From NCBI GenBank assembly GCA_029256105.1, contig JAQSYO010000025.1, forward strand, positions 1 to 57,384: a DNA stretch of 57,384 nt. Reading direction: 5' to 3'. Positions 18,208-27,602 of this stretch are shown here, piece after piece. The notes below the pieces were generated by a model. It had not been told where the DNA came from, ran no database searches, and worked only from the letters and a program-made list of their open reading frames with translations. The stretch's first letter is position 1. Every line of letters begins with the position of its first letter. The position numbers and the translations under genes were made by a program. This DNA comes from Herbinix sp. Lineage in GTDB: Bacteria > Bacillota > Clostridia > Lachnospirales > Lachnospiraceae.

Positions 18208-18221
18208 TCCTAATATTAACC

Positions 18222-18265
18222 AAAAGAAAGAAGTCAATTGCGAATGCAGTTGACTTCTTTCTTTT
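18222..18265 (+). terminator. Terminator after tRNA-Ser
   Basis: A perfect 16-base-arm hairpin (aaaagaaagaagtcaa / ttgacttctttctttt) with a 12-base loop, T-rich on its 3' side. Confidence 0.85.
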
Positions 18266-18364
18266 ACCAATAATCTATGTGGCTTAATATTTCATTATTA
18301 TCGGTGCCACTTTGAATTTAATATCATATGATAATAATACCAGATCTATGATTGGAGTAATATT

Positions 18365-19078
18365 ATGAAATCTTATCCAGATGATCAGAGAGGCAAGATA
18401 AGACCAAAAGGTTCATTTAATATAAATGCTCACTTTATTGCGCCGAATCCGAGAACCTCATTTAATATCAAAAGCATCCGACCATTGATTGATACGACTG
18501 CTTATGTTGGCCCGTTTTCCTCAATTATTGGAGATGTTACAATTGGAAAAAATGTTTTTATAGCACCCAACGTCAGCATACGAGCAGATGAGGGTACCCC
18601 ATTCTTCATCGATTCCTGTACTAATATTCAAGATGGGGTGATTCTACACGGACTTGTGAACGGCAGAGTTATGGAAGGTAATATTGAATATTCCATCTTT
18701 ATCGGCAAGCACGTAAGCTGTGCGCACGGTTGTATTATCCATGGTCCATGTAAAATAGGTGACAACGTTTTTATAGGCTTTCATTCCATTGTTCTCAATG
18801 CGATCATTGGTACCTGCTGCTATATTTCACACAATGCGTTGGTAACAGGCGGTATCAAAGTCGCTCCTAACCGATTTGTTCCGGCTGGCGCAATCATTGA
18901 TACTCAGGCAAAAGCAGATATGCTTCGCCCTGTTCCACAAAGCCAAGAAGAATTTGCACAGGAAGTACAGCATATAAATAATGAGTTTCCGGATGCATAT
19001 TCTCTCATGTTTGGAGCAACAAAATGTAGTTGTGGATTGTCATGCGATCCTGCGACACTGAAGGCCGTGCTAAGGTAA
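18365..19078 (+). CDS. Cam-type gamma-class carbonic anhydrase
   Basis: A left-handed beta-helix protein of 237 residues, probably a trimer, hydrating CO2. Relative to Methanosarcina Cam the three metal-binding histidines are present at H95 (IQDGVILHG), H121 and H126 (VSCAHGCIIHG), as are the active-site RADEG segment and the Gln of NIQDG. A short acidic loop (RVMEGNIEY) corresponds to Cam's proton-shuttle loop, so it looks closer to active Cam than to the loopless acetyltransferase-like homologues. No signal peptide. The C-terminal Cys cluster (TKCSCGLSCD) is unusual. It is a monocistron between two terminators. Confidence 0.8.
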   Translation: MKSYPDDQRGKIRPKGSFNINAHFIAPNPRTSFNIKSIRPLIDTTAYVGPFSSIIGDVTIGKNVFIAPNVSIRADEGTPFFIDSCTNIQDGVILHGLVNGRVMEGNIEYSIFIGKHVSCAHGCIIHGPCKIGDNVFIGFHSIVLNAIIGTCCYISHNALVTGGIKVAPNRFVPAGAIIDTQAKADMLRPVPQSQEEFAQEVQHINNEFPDAYSLMFGATKCSCGLSCDPATLKAVLR

Positions 19079-19143
19079 GCCAAGCGTGTAAGGCGGAATT
19101 TTAAAGTAAGCACTTATTTTATATACCTAACTTTTGTCCAAAA

Positions 19144-19187
19144 CAAAAAAGGACTTAACCAAAGTGGTTTAAGTCCTTTTTTTTTTT
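19144..19187. terminator. Terminator after the carbonic anhydrase gene
   Basis: aaaaaaggacttaacc pairs with ggtttaagtcctttttt (one bulge), followed by a run of ten or more Ts. The A-run on the other side lets it also end the convergent AraC transcript. Confidence 0.9.
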
Positions 19188-19266
19188 AGAAGTATTGGGT
19201 TGTGTATCCTTCACATTATAATTATATATTTAAATTTATTATTTATAAAGGAAATTGGTTGAAGTG

Positions 19267-20067
19267 CTACAAATAGTCCTTTTTAGATTCTTTGCGGTAC
19301 TGTATTGGTGTCATATGGTAGCGCTTCTTAAAATGCTTATTAAAGGAAGGCGAATCTTTAAATCCACAGGAATAAGCAATTTCAGTTATTGTTAGTTTCG
19401 TTTCTCTGAGGTGCCTGCAAGCTGTTTGCAGTCGATATTCTATTAGGTACTGCTGTGGAGATACTTTTTGATTAGCTATAAAAAGCTTATAGAGATAGGT
19501 TCGATCTATTCCTATTGATTTTGCCACATCCCTTATTTTGATATCATAAATATAGTTATGATTGATGTATTCTGTAGCCTGCTCCATATAATCCTCGGTA
19601 ATTGATGATGTATTTGTCTTTGATGTCTGCATCATAAAGGAGAAGATTCGATATAGGTAACTAATATAAGAGTATATATTTCCGGTTCTACCATTGAATA
19701 CTTGGTTTAATTCCAGAAAACTATCCTTTAATTTATCATCATTTATATGAAATGTTAAGTTTGCTTCAGACAATCCACAAGTTCCTAAGATTGTCTTCGC
19801 ATCAAATCCATCGAAGCCAATCCAGCAATATTCCCAAGGGTTCTTAGAATCAGCAATATAATATGTAGTTTTTCCGGGAGTAATTAAAAATCCATCTCCG
19901 GTACTCAGTTTGTGCTCCTTACCGTTCTCATGATAGCTCCCCTGCCCTTTAAGTACATAGTGAATCAGGTAATGAGGGCGAATTGCTGGACCAAAGAAAT
20001 GAGAGGGAGCGCATTTTTCATATCCACAGTAATAAAGTGTCATCGGATTTCCATTTTGTATATCCAT
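19267..20067 (-). CDS. AraC-family transcriptional regulator of the adjacent alpha-galactosidase gene
   Basis: 266 residues with ATG at 20067, which has GGAGG seven bases upstream; 15 upstream codons are rejected. N-terminal cupin sugar-sensing domain (HYLIHYVLKGQGSYHENGK, then GDGFLITPG), C-terminal double helix-turn-helix with DVAKSIGIDRTYLYKLF and ITEIAYSCGFKDSPSFNKHFK. It resembles MsmR/RafR activators of alpha-galactoside genes. It is divergent from melA, separated by about 220 bp, so it most likely senses the sugar and activates melA. Confidence 0.88.
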   Translation of the reverse strand: MDIQNGNPMTLYYCGYEKCAPSHFFGPAIRPHYLIHYVLKGQGSYHENGKEHKLSTGDGFLITPGKTTYYIADSKNPWEYCWIGFDGFDAKTILGTCGLSEANLTFHINDDKLKDSFLELNQVFNGRTGNIYSYISYLYRIFSFMMQTSKTNTSSITEDYMEQATEYINHNYIYDIKIRDVAKSIGIDRTYLYKLFIANQKVSPQQYLIEYRLQTACRHLRETKLTITEIAYSCGFKDSPSFNKHFKKRYHMTPIQYRKESKKDYL

Positions 20068-20151
20068 TAGTATCCTCCAAGAATTCAACATAATTACAAT
20101 AACATGAAACATAATGCAATGAAGAAATTAACGAATGAATTTATAATTATG

Positions 20152-20180
20152 ATTGTAGCATATCTGATTAGTTGTTACAA
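20152..20180 (-). promoter_or_regulatory. Promoter of the AraC-family regulator gene
   Basis: On the minus strand TTGTAA, 17-bp spacer, TACAAT with TGC before it (extended -10). Confidence 0.65.
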
Positions 20181-20288
20181 TTTATTTGATAACTTAGGAA
20201 GTAAGTGTGAAGAAAAAGCATCTTCATACACAAATTTGTCCCTGCAGCCCAAAGTTTGCAGGTTGTAAAGAAAGGCATGGATATTTAT

Positions 20289-21614
20289 ATGATTAAAATT
20301 ACTTTTATGGGAGCTGGAAGCACTGTATTTGCTAGAAATGTTTTGGGAGACTGTATGTGTACCCAGGAGCTAAGAGATTCAGAAATTGCGTTGTATGACA
20401 TTGATCCAAAGCGCCTGCAGGAATCAGAGATTATTTTAAGAGCACTCAACAAAAACACAAATGGATCGCGAGCTGTTATCAAAACTTATCTTGGCATTGG
20501 ACAAAGGAAAGAAGCCTTAAGAGATGCAAGCTTTGTTGTGAATGCAATACAAGTTGGTTTATATGATCCATGTACAATCATTGATTTTGAAATTCCGAAA
20601 AAATATGGCCTCCGCCAGACGATTGCAGACACTCTTGGTATCGGTGGGATTATGCGAGGATTAAGGACAATACCGGTTTTGGAGGAATTTGCAGCAGACA
20701 TGGAAGAAATGTGTCCGAAGGCGATGTTTATTAATTACACAAATCCTATGGCAATTTTAAGTGGTTACATGCAGAGATATACGAATATAAAAACAGTTGG
20801 ACTGTGTCACAGTGTACAAACCTGTTCCGAAGTACTTTTGAAAAGTCTAGGTATGGAAGATAAACTTGAAGGTCGGAGAGAATTAATTGCAGGTATTAAT
20901 CATATGGCTTGGTTACTAGAAATTTCCGATAAAGAGGGCAACGATTTATACCCTGAGATTAAAAAAAGAGCTGCAAAAATGAACGCAGAAGAAAAGCATA
21001 ATGATATGGTACGCTTTGAGTATATTAAACATCTGGGATATTATTGTACTGAATCCAGTGAACATAATTCAGAATACAATCCATTCTTTATTAAAGCAAA
21101 TCAACCGGAATTAATCGATAAATTTAACATTCCTTTGGATGAATATCCGAGACGTTGTATCAGCCAGATGAATGGTTGGGAAAAAGAGAAGAATGATATT
21201 TTGCAAGATGGCAAAATTACGCATGTACGCTCTAATGAATATGCATCTTATATTATGGAAGCCATAGTGAAAAATCAACCGATCAAAATAGGAGGAAATG
21301 TTTTAAATACTGGTTTAATTAGTAACCTTCCAGCAGATGCCTGCGTGGAGGTTCCGTGTATGGTAGATGCGAATGGTATTAATCCTTGCTATGTTGGCAA
21401 ATTACCCGTACAGCTGGCTGCAATGAATATGACAAATATCAATGTTCAGCTTATGACAATTGAGGCTGCAAAATCTCGTAAAATAGAAGATATCTATCGT
21501 GCGGCTATGTTGGATCCGCATACCGCAGCGGAACTGTCCATTGATCAGATAGTAGCAATGTGTGACGACTTAATCGAAGCCCATGGAGAATACATGAAGT
21601 ATTATCATAAATAA
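20289..21614 (+). CDS. melA: GH4 alpha-galactosidase (NAD and metal dependent)
   Basis: Hydrolyses melibiose and related alpha-galactosides in the cytoplasm by the NAD+/Mn2+ redox mechanism. 441 residues from the chosen ATG, giving MIKITFMGAGSTVFARNVLGD; an upstream ATG at 20277 is possible but has a poor RBS distance. The NAD site is GAGSTVF, metal ligands are Cys in GLCHSVQ and His in GINHMAW, and INYTNPMAI is conserved. The CHSVQ form marks the alpha-galactosidase branch of GH4. No sugar transporter lies nearby. It is divergent from an AraC regulator and followed by a terminator. Confidence 0.88.
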   Translation: MIKITFMGAGSTVFARNVLGDCMCTQELRDSEIALYDIDPKRLQESEIILRALNKNTNGSRAVIKTYLGIGQRKEALRDASFVVNAIQVGLYDPCTIIDFEIPKKYGLRQTIADTLGIGGIMRGLRTIPVLEEFAADMEEMCPKAMFINYTNPMAILSGYMQRYTNIKTVGLCHSVQTCSEVLLKSLGMEDKLEGRRELIAGINHMAWLLEISDKEGNDLYPEIKKRAAKMNAEEKHNDMVRFEYIKHLGYYCTESSEHNSEYNPFFIKANQPELIDKFNIPLDEYPRRCISQMNGWEKEKNDILQDGKITHVRSNEYASYIMEAIVKNQPIKIGGNVLNTGLISNLPADACVEVPCMVDANGINPCYVGKLPVQLAAMNMTNINVQLMTIEAAKSRKIEDIYRAAMLDPHTAAELSIDQIVAMCDDLIEAHGEYMKYYHK

Positions 21615-21731
21615 AATTATATTAACAAACCAAAGAATTAGGGTAGTATTGCAATATATAGCAATAAATATATAGAATTTCCGAGTAAAATTAACTCAGA
21701 GAAATACAGTAATGTTGAATATCAGAACCGT

Positions 21732-21769
21732 AGCCAGTAAAGCATTAATTTGACTTACTGGCTTTTTTT
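21732..21769 (+). terminator. Terminator after melA
   Basis: 9-base perfect arms (AGCCAGTAA/TTACTGGCT), 14-base loop, seven Ts. The 347-bp gap it lies in holds nothing else except the next promoter. Confidence 0.85.
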
Positions 21770-21829
21770 GGTTAATTTTCAGATACTCGATTAATTATTT
21801 TAGAATAAATGATATTTTATATACATTAC

Positions 21830-21858
21830 TTATGATTAATTGTAAATTATGTTATAAT
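21830..21858 (+). promoter_or_regulatory. Probable promoter of the YcdB/SLH-like gene
   Basis: TTATGA, 17-bp spacer, TATAAT. The -35 is weak. About 100 bp of untranslated leader follows. Confidence 0.5.
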
Positions 21859-21961
21859 AATCCTAATTAAATTCAAGAAAAATGAAACCGTGGAATATTC
21901 TTCATCGTCTAATGGGTGAGAGCATAAAAAACAACACATAGATATAGAAAGGAGAATTTAT

Positions 21962-24229
21962 ATGAAAAGATTATTTGTAATTTTACTAAGCGGAGTATTA
22001 ATAGCATCATCGGTTCCTATGAGCGGATTTGCTGCAGTTAATGGTACAACGGTAGCAGAACCAACTTTGATAAAACAGGAGGAACCAGCAAGCAGTAGCA
22101 AAAATGAGCCATCAGATCAAGCCTTAGAAAATGCGATTAAATCAGTAAAAGAAAAGATTACTATTCCAAAGGAATTTTCTGATTTTAATTATTATTTTTA
22201 TAATACAAGCGACTATTCGAATTCTTATTGGAGTCTTACTTGGACAAATCCAACAACAAGTGCATATATTCAAGTAAATAGTGATGCCGAAAATCACATA
22301 ACATTTTATGGCAATTTTGATTACTCGAAGAACAACGCTGGAATCTCAAAGTATTTAAAGAAGGAATTAAAAGCGAAAGCAGAAGATTTTATTCAGAAAA
22401 TAGCACCAGAGACGATAAGTCAAATTGAGTATAAGGATGCGGACTTTGAAGGTATTTACAGTGGTAATTATGTTTATCATTTTCAAAGATTTAACAACGG
22501 AATTGCGTTTCCGGACAATAATGTCAGTGTTTCTGTTAACAGTATCACAGGAGAGGTAACCTCTGCCTCTGTCAATTGGCTTTATGATACTTCATTTACT
22601 GCTGTAAAAGCGACATTGACGAAAGAAGAAGCTGCGAAGCTGATTAAAAAGAATATGGAAATGAAATTGGTTTACCGCACCAATTATTATAGCATCTATG
22701 ATAAGAATGGTAATATGTCTAAAAAAGCATTCCTTGTATATGAACCAAGTGAGGCCTATATTTCAATTGATGCTAAGACTGGGAAAGTTTATTTAGAAAA
22801 AACACAGTGGGTTGATACAGGTGCAAGAGATTTAGATGGAAAGACAGATGCAGCTACTGAGGCTTCTGCAGGCGCTAGTGAAGTTTCACAAGTTCTTACC
22901 GATGCTGAAATCGCAAAAATTGATGAACTTAAGAATTTAGTATCAAAAGCAGCTGCAATTAAGAGTGTAACCAGCAATCCTTATCTTCTTATTGATAAGA
23001 ATTTGAAAGTTGACTCTGCAGAGTTGCACAAACAGGATAATAATAGTGGTGATACTTCTTATGTTTGGTATATTAATTTTAATGATCCAAGGGAAATTAA
23101 TAATGAGAAAAATGCCGATTATTACAGAGCGTACGCTTTTGCTTCTGTAAATGCAAAGACAGGTAAAATAATATCTTTTAACACGAGTGTAAAGAGCTAT
23201 TATGATGATGCAACAAAAACTTGGAAAACAGTTAAAATTCCCTACGATAAAAAAGAGGGAAAAGAGGTATTGGAGAAATTCCTGAAATCCCAGATGCCTG
23301 ATTATTTTAACAGCTCTATTATATCTGAGCAGGTGAATGATTACATTGCTTATTATAAGAAGGAAGTTCCGGTATATGGTGGTTTTAATTATCAATACAA
23401 CCGTGTAAATGCAGGAGTTGAATTCCCGGGTAATAGCATCTATGGTTCTGTAGATGGTGTAACAGGCAAGATTTATTCCGTAGGTTTTAATTGGGATAAA
23501 GATGTTACCTTTGAATCTCCGGTAGGTGCTATGTCTGCTGAGGCTGCAATGGATAAGTATCTTAGTAACAAAGGTTTTGATTTAAAATATGAGATCAATG
23601 TTATAAATAAATTTGATTCAACAAAGACAAAAGAGCAGTATGAAGATTATAAAGTAGAGTATGAAATTCGATTAGTATTTCGTCCTGATGTCAATCCTTC
23701 CTATATTTCACCTTTTACAGGAGAGCAATTGAACTATGATGGAGAAGTTTATAAGGAAACAAAACCTTATACTTACAAAGATATTACAGATACTACTCAA
23801 AATAGAAATATTCTTCTACTTTCCGATATGAATGTTGGCTTTGAAGGTGAGAATTTCCTTCCTGATAAGGCTATTACGGTTGGTGAAATCAATTCAATTC
23901 TTGAGAAGATTGGATATGGTTATTACACAACAGAAGTGGCCAGTGACGTAAATAAAACAGTAACGAGAGAAGAAATAGCGCAAACCTTTATTATACGTCT
24001 TGGATTGGAGAAAGTATCTAAAATTGAAGGTATATACAAGACCGGATTTGCTGATGAAAATGCAATTGATGCTAAGTACCTTGGACCAGTTGCATTGGCA
24101 AAAGGTTTGGGACTAATGAAAGCGGATGCAAGTAATAATTTTAAACCGAAGAGTAATATTACAAGATTTGATGCAGTACAATTAATTCTGGATTTTATTC
24201 AGGCACAGAAAAACAACATGACTTATTAA
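21962..24229 (+). CDS. Exported repeat protein (YcdB/PepSY-like domains) with C-terminal SLH-like region
   Basis: 755 residues. Signal peptide MKRLFVILLSGVLIASSVP with likely cleavage after GFAA. Two related segments, at about residues 175-215 and 470-515, share the pattern NR/FNNGI-x-FP-N...TG-x...NW, and PepSY-like KEEAAKLIKKNME occurs between them; this resembles the YcdB/YcdC repeated domain. The last 130 residues (from about 625) look like two SLH-type motifs (FLPDKAITVGEI; FKPKSNITRFDAVQLIL), which would fix the protein to the cell wall. Function unknown. Single gene with its own promoter and terminator. RBS AAAGGAG. Confidence 0.7.
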   Translation: MKRLFVILLSGVLIASSVPMSGFAAVNGTTVAEPTLIKQEEPASSSKNEPSDQALENAIKSVKEKITIPKEFSDFNYYFYNTSDYSNSYWSLTWTNPTTSAYIQVNSDAENHITFYGNFDYSKNNAGISKYLKKELKAKAEDFIQKIAPETISQIEYKDADFEGIYSGNYVYHFQRFNNGIAFPDNNVSVSVNSITGEVTSASVNWLYDTSFTAVKATLTKEEAAKLIKKNMEMKLVYRTNYYSIYDKNGNMSKKAFLVYEPSEAYISIDAKTGKVYLEKTQWVDTGARDLDGKTDAATEASAGASEVSQVLTDAEIAKIDELKNLVSKAAAIKSVTSNPYLLIDKNLKVDSAELHKQDNNSGDTSYVWYINFNDPREINNEKNADYYRAYAFASVNAKTGKIISFNTSVKSYYDDATKTWKTVKIPYDKKEGKEVLEKFLKSQMPDYFNSSIISEQVNDYIAYYKKEVPVYGGFNYQYNRVNAGVEFPGNSIYGSVDGVTGKIYSVGFNWDKDVTFESPVGAMSAEAAMDKYLSNKGFDLKYEINVINKFDSTKTKEQYEDYKVEYEIRLVFRPDVNPSYISPFTGEQLNYDGEVYKETKPYTYKDITDTTQNRNILLLSDMNVGFEGENFLPDKAITVGEINSILEKIGYGYYTTEVASDVNKTVTREEIAQTFIIRLGLEKVSKIEGIYKTGFADENAIDAKYLGPVALAKGLGLMKADASNNFKPKSNITRFDAVQLILDFIQAQKNNMTY

Positions 24230-24250
24230 TGCAAGATTATAAGAATTGAA

Positions 24251-24299
24251 AGAAGCTACAACTCCAGAGTGACATGCCCTGGAGTTGTAGCTTCTTTTT
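24251..24299 (+). terminator. Terminator after the YcdB/SLH-like gene
   Basis: 17-base perfect arms (agaagctacaactccag / ctggagttgtagcttct), followed by TTTT. Confidence 0.9.
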
Positions 24300-24403
24300 G
24301 TTGGAGTTCCATCCAAAGAAAGAGTGGATGATATCAATTGTAGTTAATCGATTTTGGTTAACTCATATAAATAGTGCTCTTGTGGCTTAAGTATATAAAT
24401 CAT

Positions 24404-24432
24404 AAAAAAAAGGCTGCCCAATTGGACAGCCT
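24404..24432 (-). terminator. Terminator of rpsT
   Basis: On the minus strand AGGCTGTCC-AATT-GGGCAGCCT (one mismatch or wobble) followed by seven Ts, 60 bp after the rpsT stop codon. Confidence 0.9.
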
Positions 24433-24493
24433 CTTAACTCATGACAACAGAATGTTCGCGAAGCGTACTTTCTATTGTTTTGTTCTAAATCAA

Positions 24494-24757
24494 TTATGCA
24501 ATACTATTAATAGCCTTGGTTAAACGAGATACTCTTCTTGAAGCTGTGTTCTTATGAAATACACCTTTAGAACAAGCTTTATCAATCTCAGTAACTGCTT
24601 CAACTAGATTAGTTTTTGCAAGCTCTTTGTCGCCTGTAGCAACAGCAGCATCTACTTTCTTAATCATTGTCTTAACCTTGGACTTGATTTGCTTATTTCT
24701 AATAGCCTTAGTCTCGTTTACTAAAATTCTTTTCTTAGCAGATTTAATGTTAGCCAA
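24494..24757 (-). CDS. rpsT: Ribosomal protein S20
   Basis: 87 residues, (M)ANIKSAKKRILVNETKAIRN, a small-subunit protein binding the 5' domain of 16S rRNA. The start is TTG (read LANIK in frame), with GGAGG eight bases before it; a longer reading from 24772 is rejected because it starts inside the ribosome binding site. A UUG start is also used by E. coli rpsT, where it takes part in autoregulation. It has its own consensus promoter and terminator and is divergent from gpr. Confidence 0.95.
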   Translation of the reverse strand: MANIKSAKKRILVNETKAIRNKQIKSKVKTMIKKVDAAVATGDKELAKTNLVEAVTEIDKACSKGVFHKNTASRRVSRLTKAINSIA

Positions 24758-24903
24758 TTCGTACACCTCCAAATATAATTAATTATCAACCATTATGCCA
24801 AGGACATCAAATTGAGAGTGAGATGTGATCTTGGATTCGGTTGTTCGAATACTTTGTTTCACTAAATCCGGACACGGACGTTCTAATGGAAACATACTAT
24901 TGT

Positions 24904-24932
24904 ATTTTAGTCCATCAGATTCATTCTGTCAA
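24904..24932 (-). promoter_or_regulatory. Promoter of rpsT
   Basis: On the minus strand TTGACA, 17-bp spacer, TAAAAT, giving a leader of about 140 bases. That is long for a single ribosomal protein gene and would have room for a regulatory fold. Confidence 0.8.
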
Positions 24933-25023
24933 TACATATTTTATAAAACATTGCAGAAAATATAGTAGAATATTGAAAAATAGTTACAAAATATGAATCA
25001 TATGAAATCGGAGGAAACATTGA

Positions 25024-25935
25024 ATGAATAATAAAATTAGAACAGACTTAGCACTAGAGGTTAGGGAGAGTTTTCCTGAGGATGATGTTGAAATTAAAGG
25101 AGTCATTCTAACGGAGAATTATGACGAAAAAAACCGAATTCGAGTTTCCACAGTTGAAATAAAGGATGCAAGAGGAGCGAAGGCAATGCAAAAGCCAATC
25201 GGCACCTATATCACCATTGAAGCTCCTGAGATTGAGAAATCGGATGAGGATTATCACCGACCGGTTTCAGATGAAATTGCAAAGCAATTGCGTAAGTTGG
25301 CAGGTGATTTAAAAAGGGAAGAAGTATTAGTTGTTGGACTTGGTAACAGAGAGGTGACACCGGATGCACTAGGTCCGCAGGTGGTGGATAACCTCTTTAT
25401 CACCAGACATTTAATTCGAGAATATGGAAATGAATTTAAGGATAAGCACCATCTTGGTAGTGTTAGTGCCATTTCTCCTGGTGTTATGGCGCAGACCGGA
25501 ATGGAGACGGTGGAAATCATTCAAGGTATTGTCAAAGAGACGAACCCAAAGCTTCTCATTGTAATAGATGCATTAGCTTCTCGTAGTGTTAATAGAGTAA
25601 ATACAACCATTCAACTTACCGATACTGGAATCAGTCCAGGCTCAGGCGTTGGGAACAATCGAAAGGCACTAAATGAAGAAAGCTTAGGAACAAAAGTTAT
25701 TGCACTTGGAGTTCCTACCGTTGTTGATGCAGCAACTATTGTGGCGGATACGTTAACAAAATATATGGAAAAAAGCGGTTTCGACGAAGTGGAAATCAAC
25801 CAGTTTATTTCGGAGATAAGAGAACAACAGATTGATAATATGTTTGTTACACCTAAAAATATTGATGAATCAATTAAACGCATCAGTTACACGGTTTCTG
25901 AAGCACTTAATTCCTGTTTTGCTCAATCAGTATAG
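25024..25935 (+). CDS. gpr: Germination protease Gpr
   Basis: Degrades small acid-soluble spore proteins at germination; made as a zymogen in the forespore. 303 residues, shorter than the roughly 370 of Bacillus. The N-terminus IRTDLALEVRE matches the zymogen processing region. Conserved segments: VVGLGNREVTPDALGPQVV, GSVSAISPGVMAQTGME, and SPGSGVGNNRKALNEESLG. Start ATG after ATCGGAGG. It is followed by spoIIP, the order conserved in spore formers. Confidence 0.95.
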   Translation: MNNKIRTDLALEVRESFPEDDVEIKGVILTENYDEKNRIRVSTVEIKDARGAKAMQKPIGTYITIEAPEIEKSDEDYHRPVSDEIAKQLRKLAGDLKREEVLVVGLGNREVTPDALGPQVVDNLFITRHLIREYGNEFKDKHHLGSVSAISPGVMAQTGMETVEIIQGIVKETNPKLLIVIDALASRSVNRVNTTIQLTDTGISPGSGVGNNRKALNEESLGTKVIALGVPTVVDAATIVADTLTKYMEKSGFDEVEINQFISEIREQQIDNMFVTPKNIDESIKRISYTVSEALNSCFAQSV

Positions 25936-26040
25936 TATTCGGAGTTTGTCTTTTGACTTTGTTGGGTTATAAATAATTTCCTTTTGAATATAATGAATCA
26001 GGCAAGAGATTGTGCTGATTGTTTACAACTGGAGGTTACA

Positions 26041-27474
26041 ATGAAAAATAATTCAATTAGGTCAAGAGTCAAACTATATCCGATTCTTTGGTCCATTATC
26101 ATATTGGTTTCAGTATATCTTTTAATCCGTTTTGCAACTATATCATTTTCTGACGATATTGGCCAAGCTGATATTAGTTTCAAAGATGCTTTTATTTCAA
26201 AACTGTGCAGCAAAGTAATGGAATCAGGTTCTTCATTAATAAGTTTCACCGCGAATTCCGAGGAGGAAGCTTATGCGTTTCCGATTAGTCTAGTAGCGGA
26301 TGAATTTGCTCTTCAGGAATTCGTGAAAGGTGATTCGATGCAGGTAGCAAAAGCGCAAGAGTATTCTTCTTTACTAAAACAAAATTCACCTTATGGACAA
26401 GAAGGAAATGATCCGGATTTAAATGATGAAGAAGATAGCTTACAGACTCTTTCAAGTATGCCCTCTGATAATATTGGCTATTATGTTATTGCAAATGATA
26501 TATTAAGCAAGGAATATATATTAACCAATGGTGCTATATTTGATGAAAATGCTGCGGGAGTAGTCGATCCAGCCCAAAGTGGTGCGGCTTCTGGAACATC
26601 TGCATCGGATCAATTGGAGATTAATTATATGGAGGGTGATATTGATCATGATAAGGTAGAAGACAATACAGACGATGATAAATCAATTGAAACTTCAAAT
26701 CCTGGAAATATGATTGATTATACCATGGAACAGTTAAAGGATGTAAATTTTCTAATCCGTAATTTTTATATCGTTGATCCTGAAACGAAGGTTACAGAAA
26801 ATCTATTTGATGCTGAAAAGTTACTTGGTGAGGATATGACTTTAAAGCAAAAAAATGATGCACCGCAAATTTTAATTTACCATACGCATTCCCAGGAGAC
26901 ATATATAGATAGTAGAAAGAATCAAGAAGCAGATACCGTAGTTGGTGTAGGTACTTATTTAACAAAAATATTAAAGGAACAATATGGATATAATGTTATT
27001 CATGATACTACCACTTATGATATTATAGATGGCGAGCTGGATCGGAATAAAGCATATAATGTGGCTAAGGTTGGTGTGGAAAAAATACTAAAAGACAATC
27101 CGACGATTGAAGTAATTATAGATTTACATAGGGACGGTGCAAATAAAAGAGTTACCGTAATTAATGGGGAGGAAACAGCCCAAATTATGCTTTTCAATGG
27201 TCTTAGCAGAGACCAGAAGGGGCCGATTAGCCATCTGGATAATCCGTACCAGCAGGATAATTTAGCGTTTAGTCTACAGATGCAATTAAAAGCATTGGAG
27301 TTGGAGCCGGGTTTATTTTATAAAAATTATCTCCATGCTTGGCGTTACAATATGCACTTACGTCCCAAAACCTTATTAATGGAGTTGGGAACTGATAAAA
27401 ACACGTTACAATCTGCTATGAACGCGATGAAACCTTTTGCAGAAATTCTAGATCAAGTGCTGCAAGGAAAATAG
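26041..27474 (+). CDS. spoIIP: Stage II sporulation protein P (peptidoglycan hydrolase)
   Basis: Amidase/endopeptidase of the DMP machine that drives engulfment. 477 residues from the ATG preceded by GGAGG (26030s). A single membrane segment (about 13-30) is followed by a variable acidic region (about 110-240) and the catalytic domain from about 245: LIYHTHSQETY (H281, H283, E286), IIDLHRDG, NPYQQDNLAFS and LLMELGTDKN. It follows gpr. A terminator follows about 45 bp after the stop. Confidence 0.93.
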   Translation: MKNNSIRSRVKLYPILWSIIILVSVYLLIRFATISFSDDIGQADISFKDAFISKLCSKVMESGSSLISFTANSEEEAYAFPISLVADEFALQEFVKGDSMQVAKAQEYSSLLKQNSPYGQEGNDPDLNDEEDSLQTLSSMPSDNIGYYVIANDILSKEYILTNGAIFDENAAGVVDPAQSGAASGTSASDQLEINYMEGDIDHDKVEDNTDDDKSIETSNPGNMIDYTMEQLKDVNFLIRNFYIVDPETKVTENLFDAEKLLGEDMTLKQKNDAPQILIYHTHSQETYIDSRKNQEADTVVGVGTYLTKILKEQYGYNVIHDTTTYDIIDGELDRNKAYNVAKVGVEKILKDNPTIEVIIDLHRDGANKRVTVINGEETAQIMLFNGLSRDQKGPISHLDNPYQQDNLAFSLQMQLKALELEPGLFYKNYLHAWRYNMHLRPKTLLMELGTDKNTLQSAMNAMKPFAEILDQVLQGK

Positions 27475-27517
27475 AGCGTAAAGCGATTGTGTACTAAAAA
27501 TGATAAACAAAAATTCT

Positions 27518-27542
27518 GAGACCCTTAGGGGTCTCATTTTTA
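27518..27542 (+). terminator. Terminator after spoIIP
   Basis: GAGACCC-TTAG-GGGTCTC followed by ATTTTTA. Confidence 0.85.
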
Positions 27543-27602
27543 TTAGGCATTCATTTATAAAAGATATGGAAAGGTTATTTGTTAAAAAGAATAGAAAATG
27601 AA

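Noticed and set aside
18122..18364. Genomic island at tRNA-Ser
   Set aside because: No integrase and no repeated tRNA 3' end in the window; the flanking genes look chromosomal.
22943..23395. 150-residue minus-strand ORF
   Set aside because: Inside the YcdB/SLH-like gene, no RBS and a hydrophobic random-looking product.
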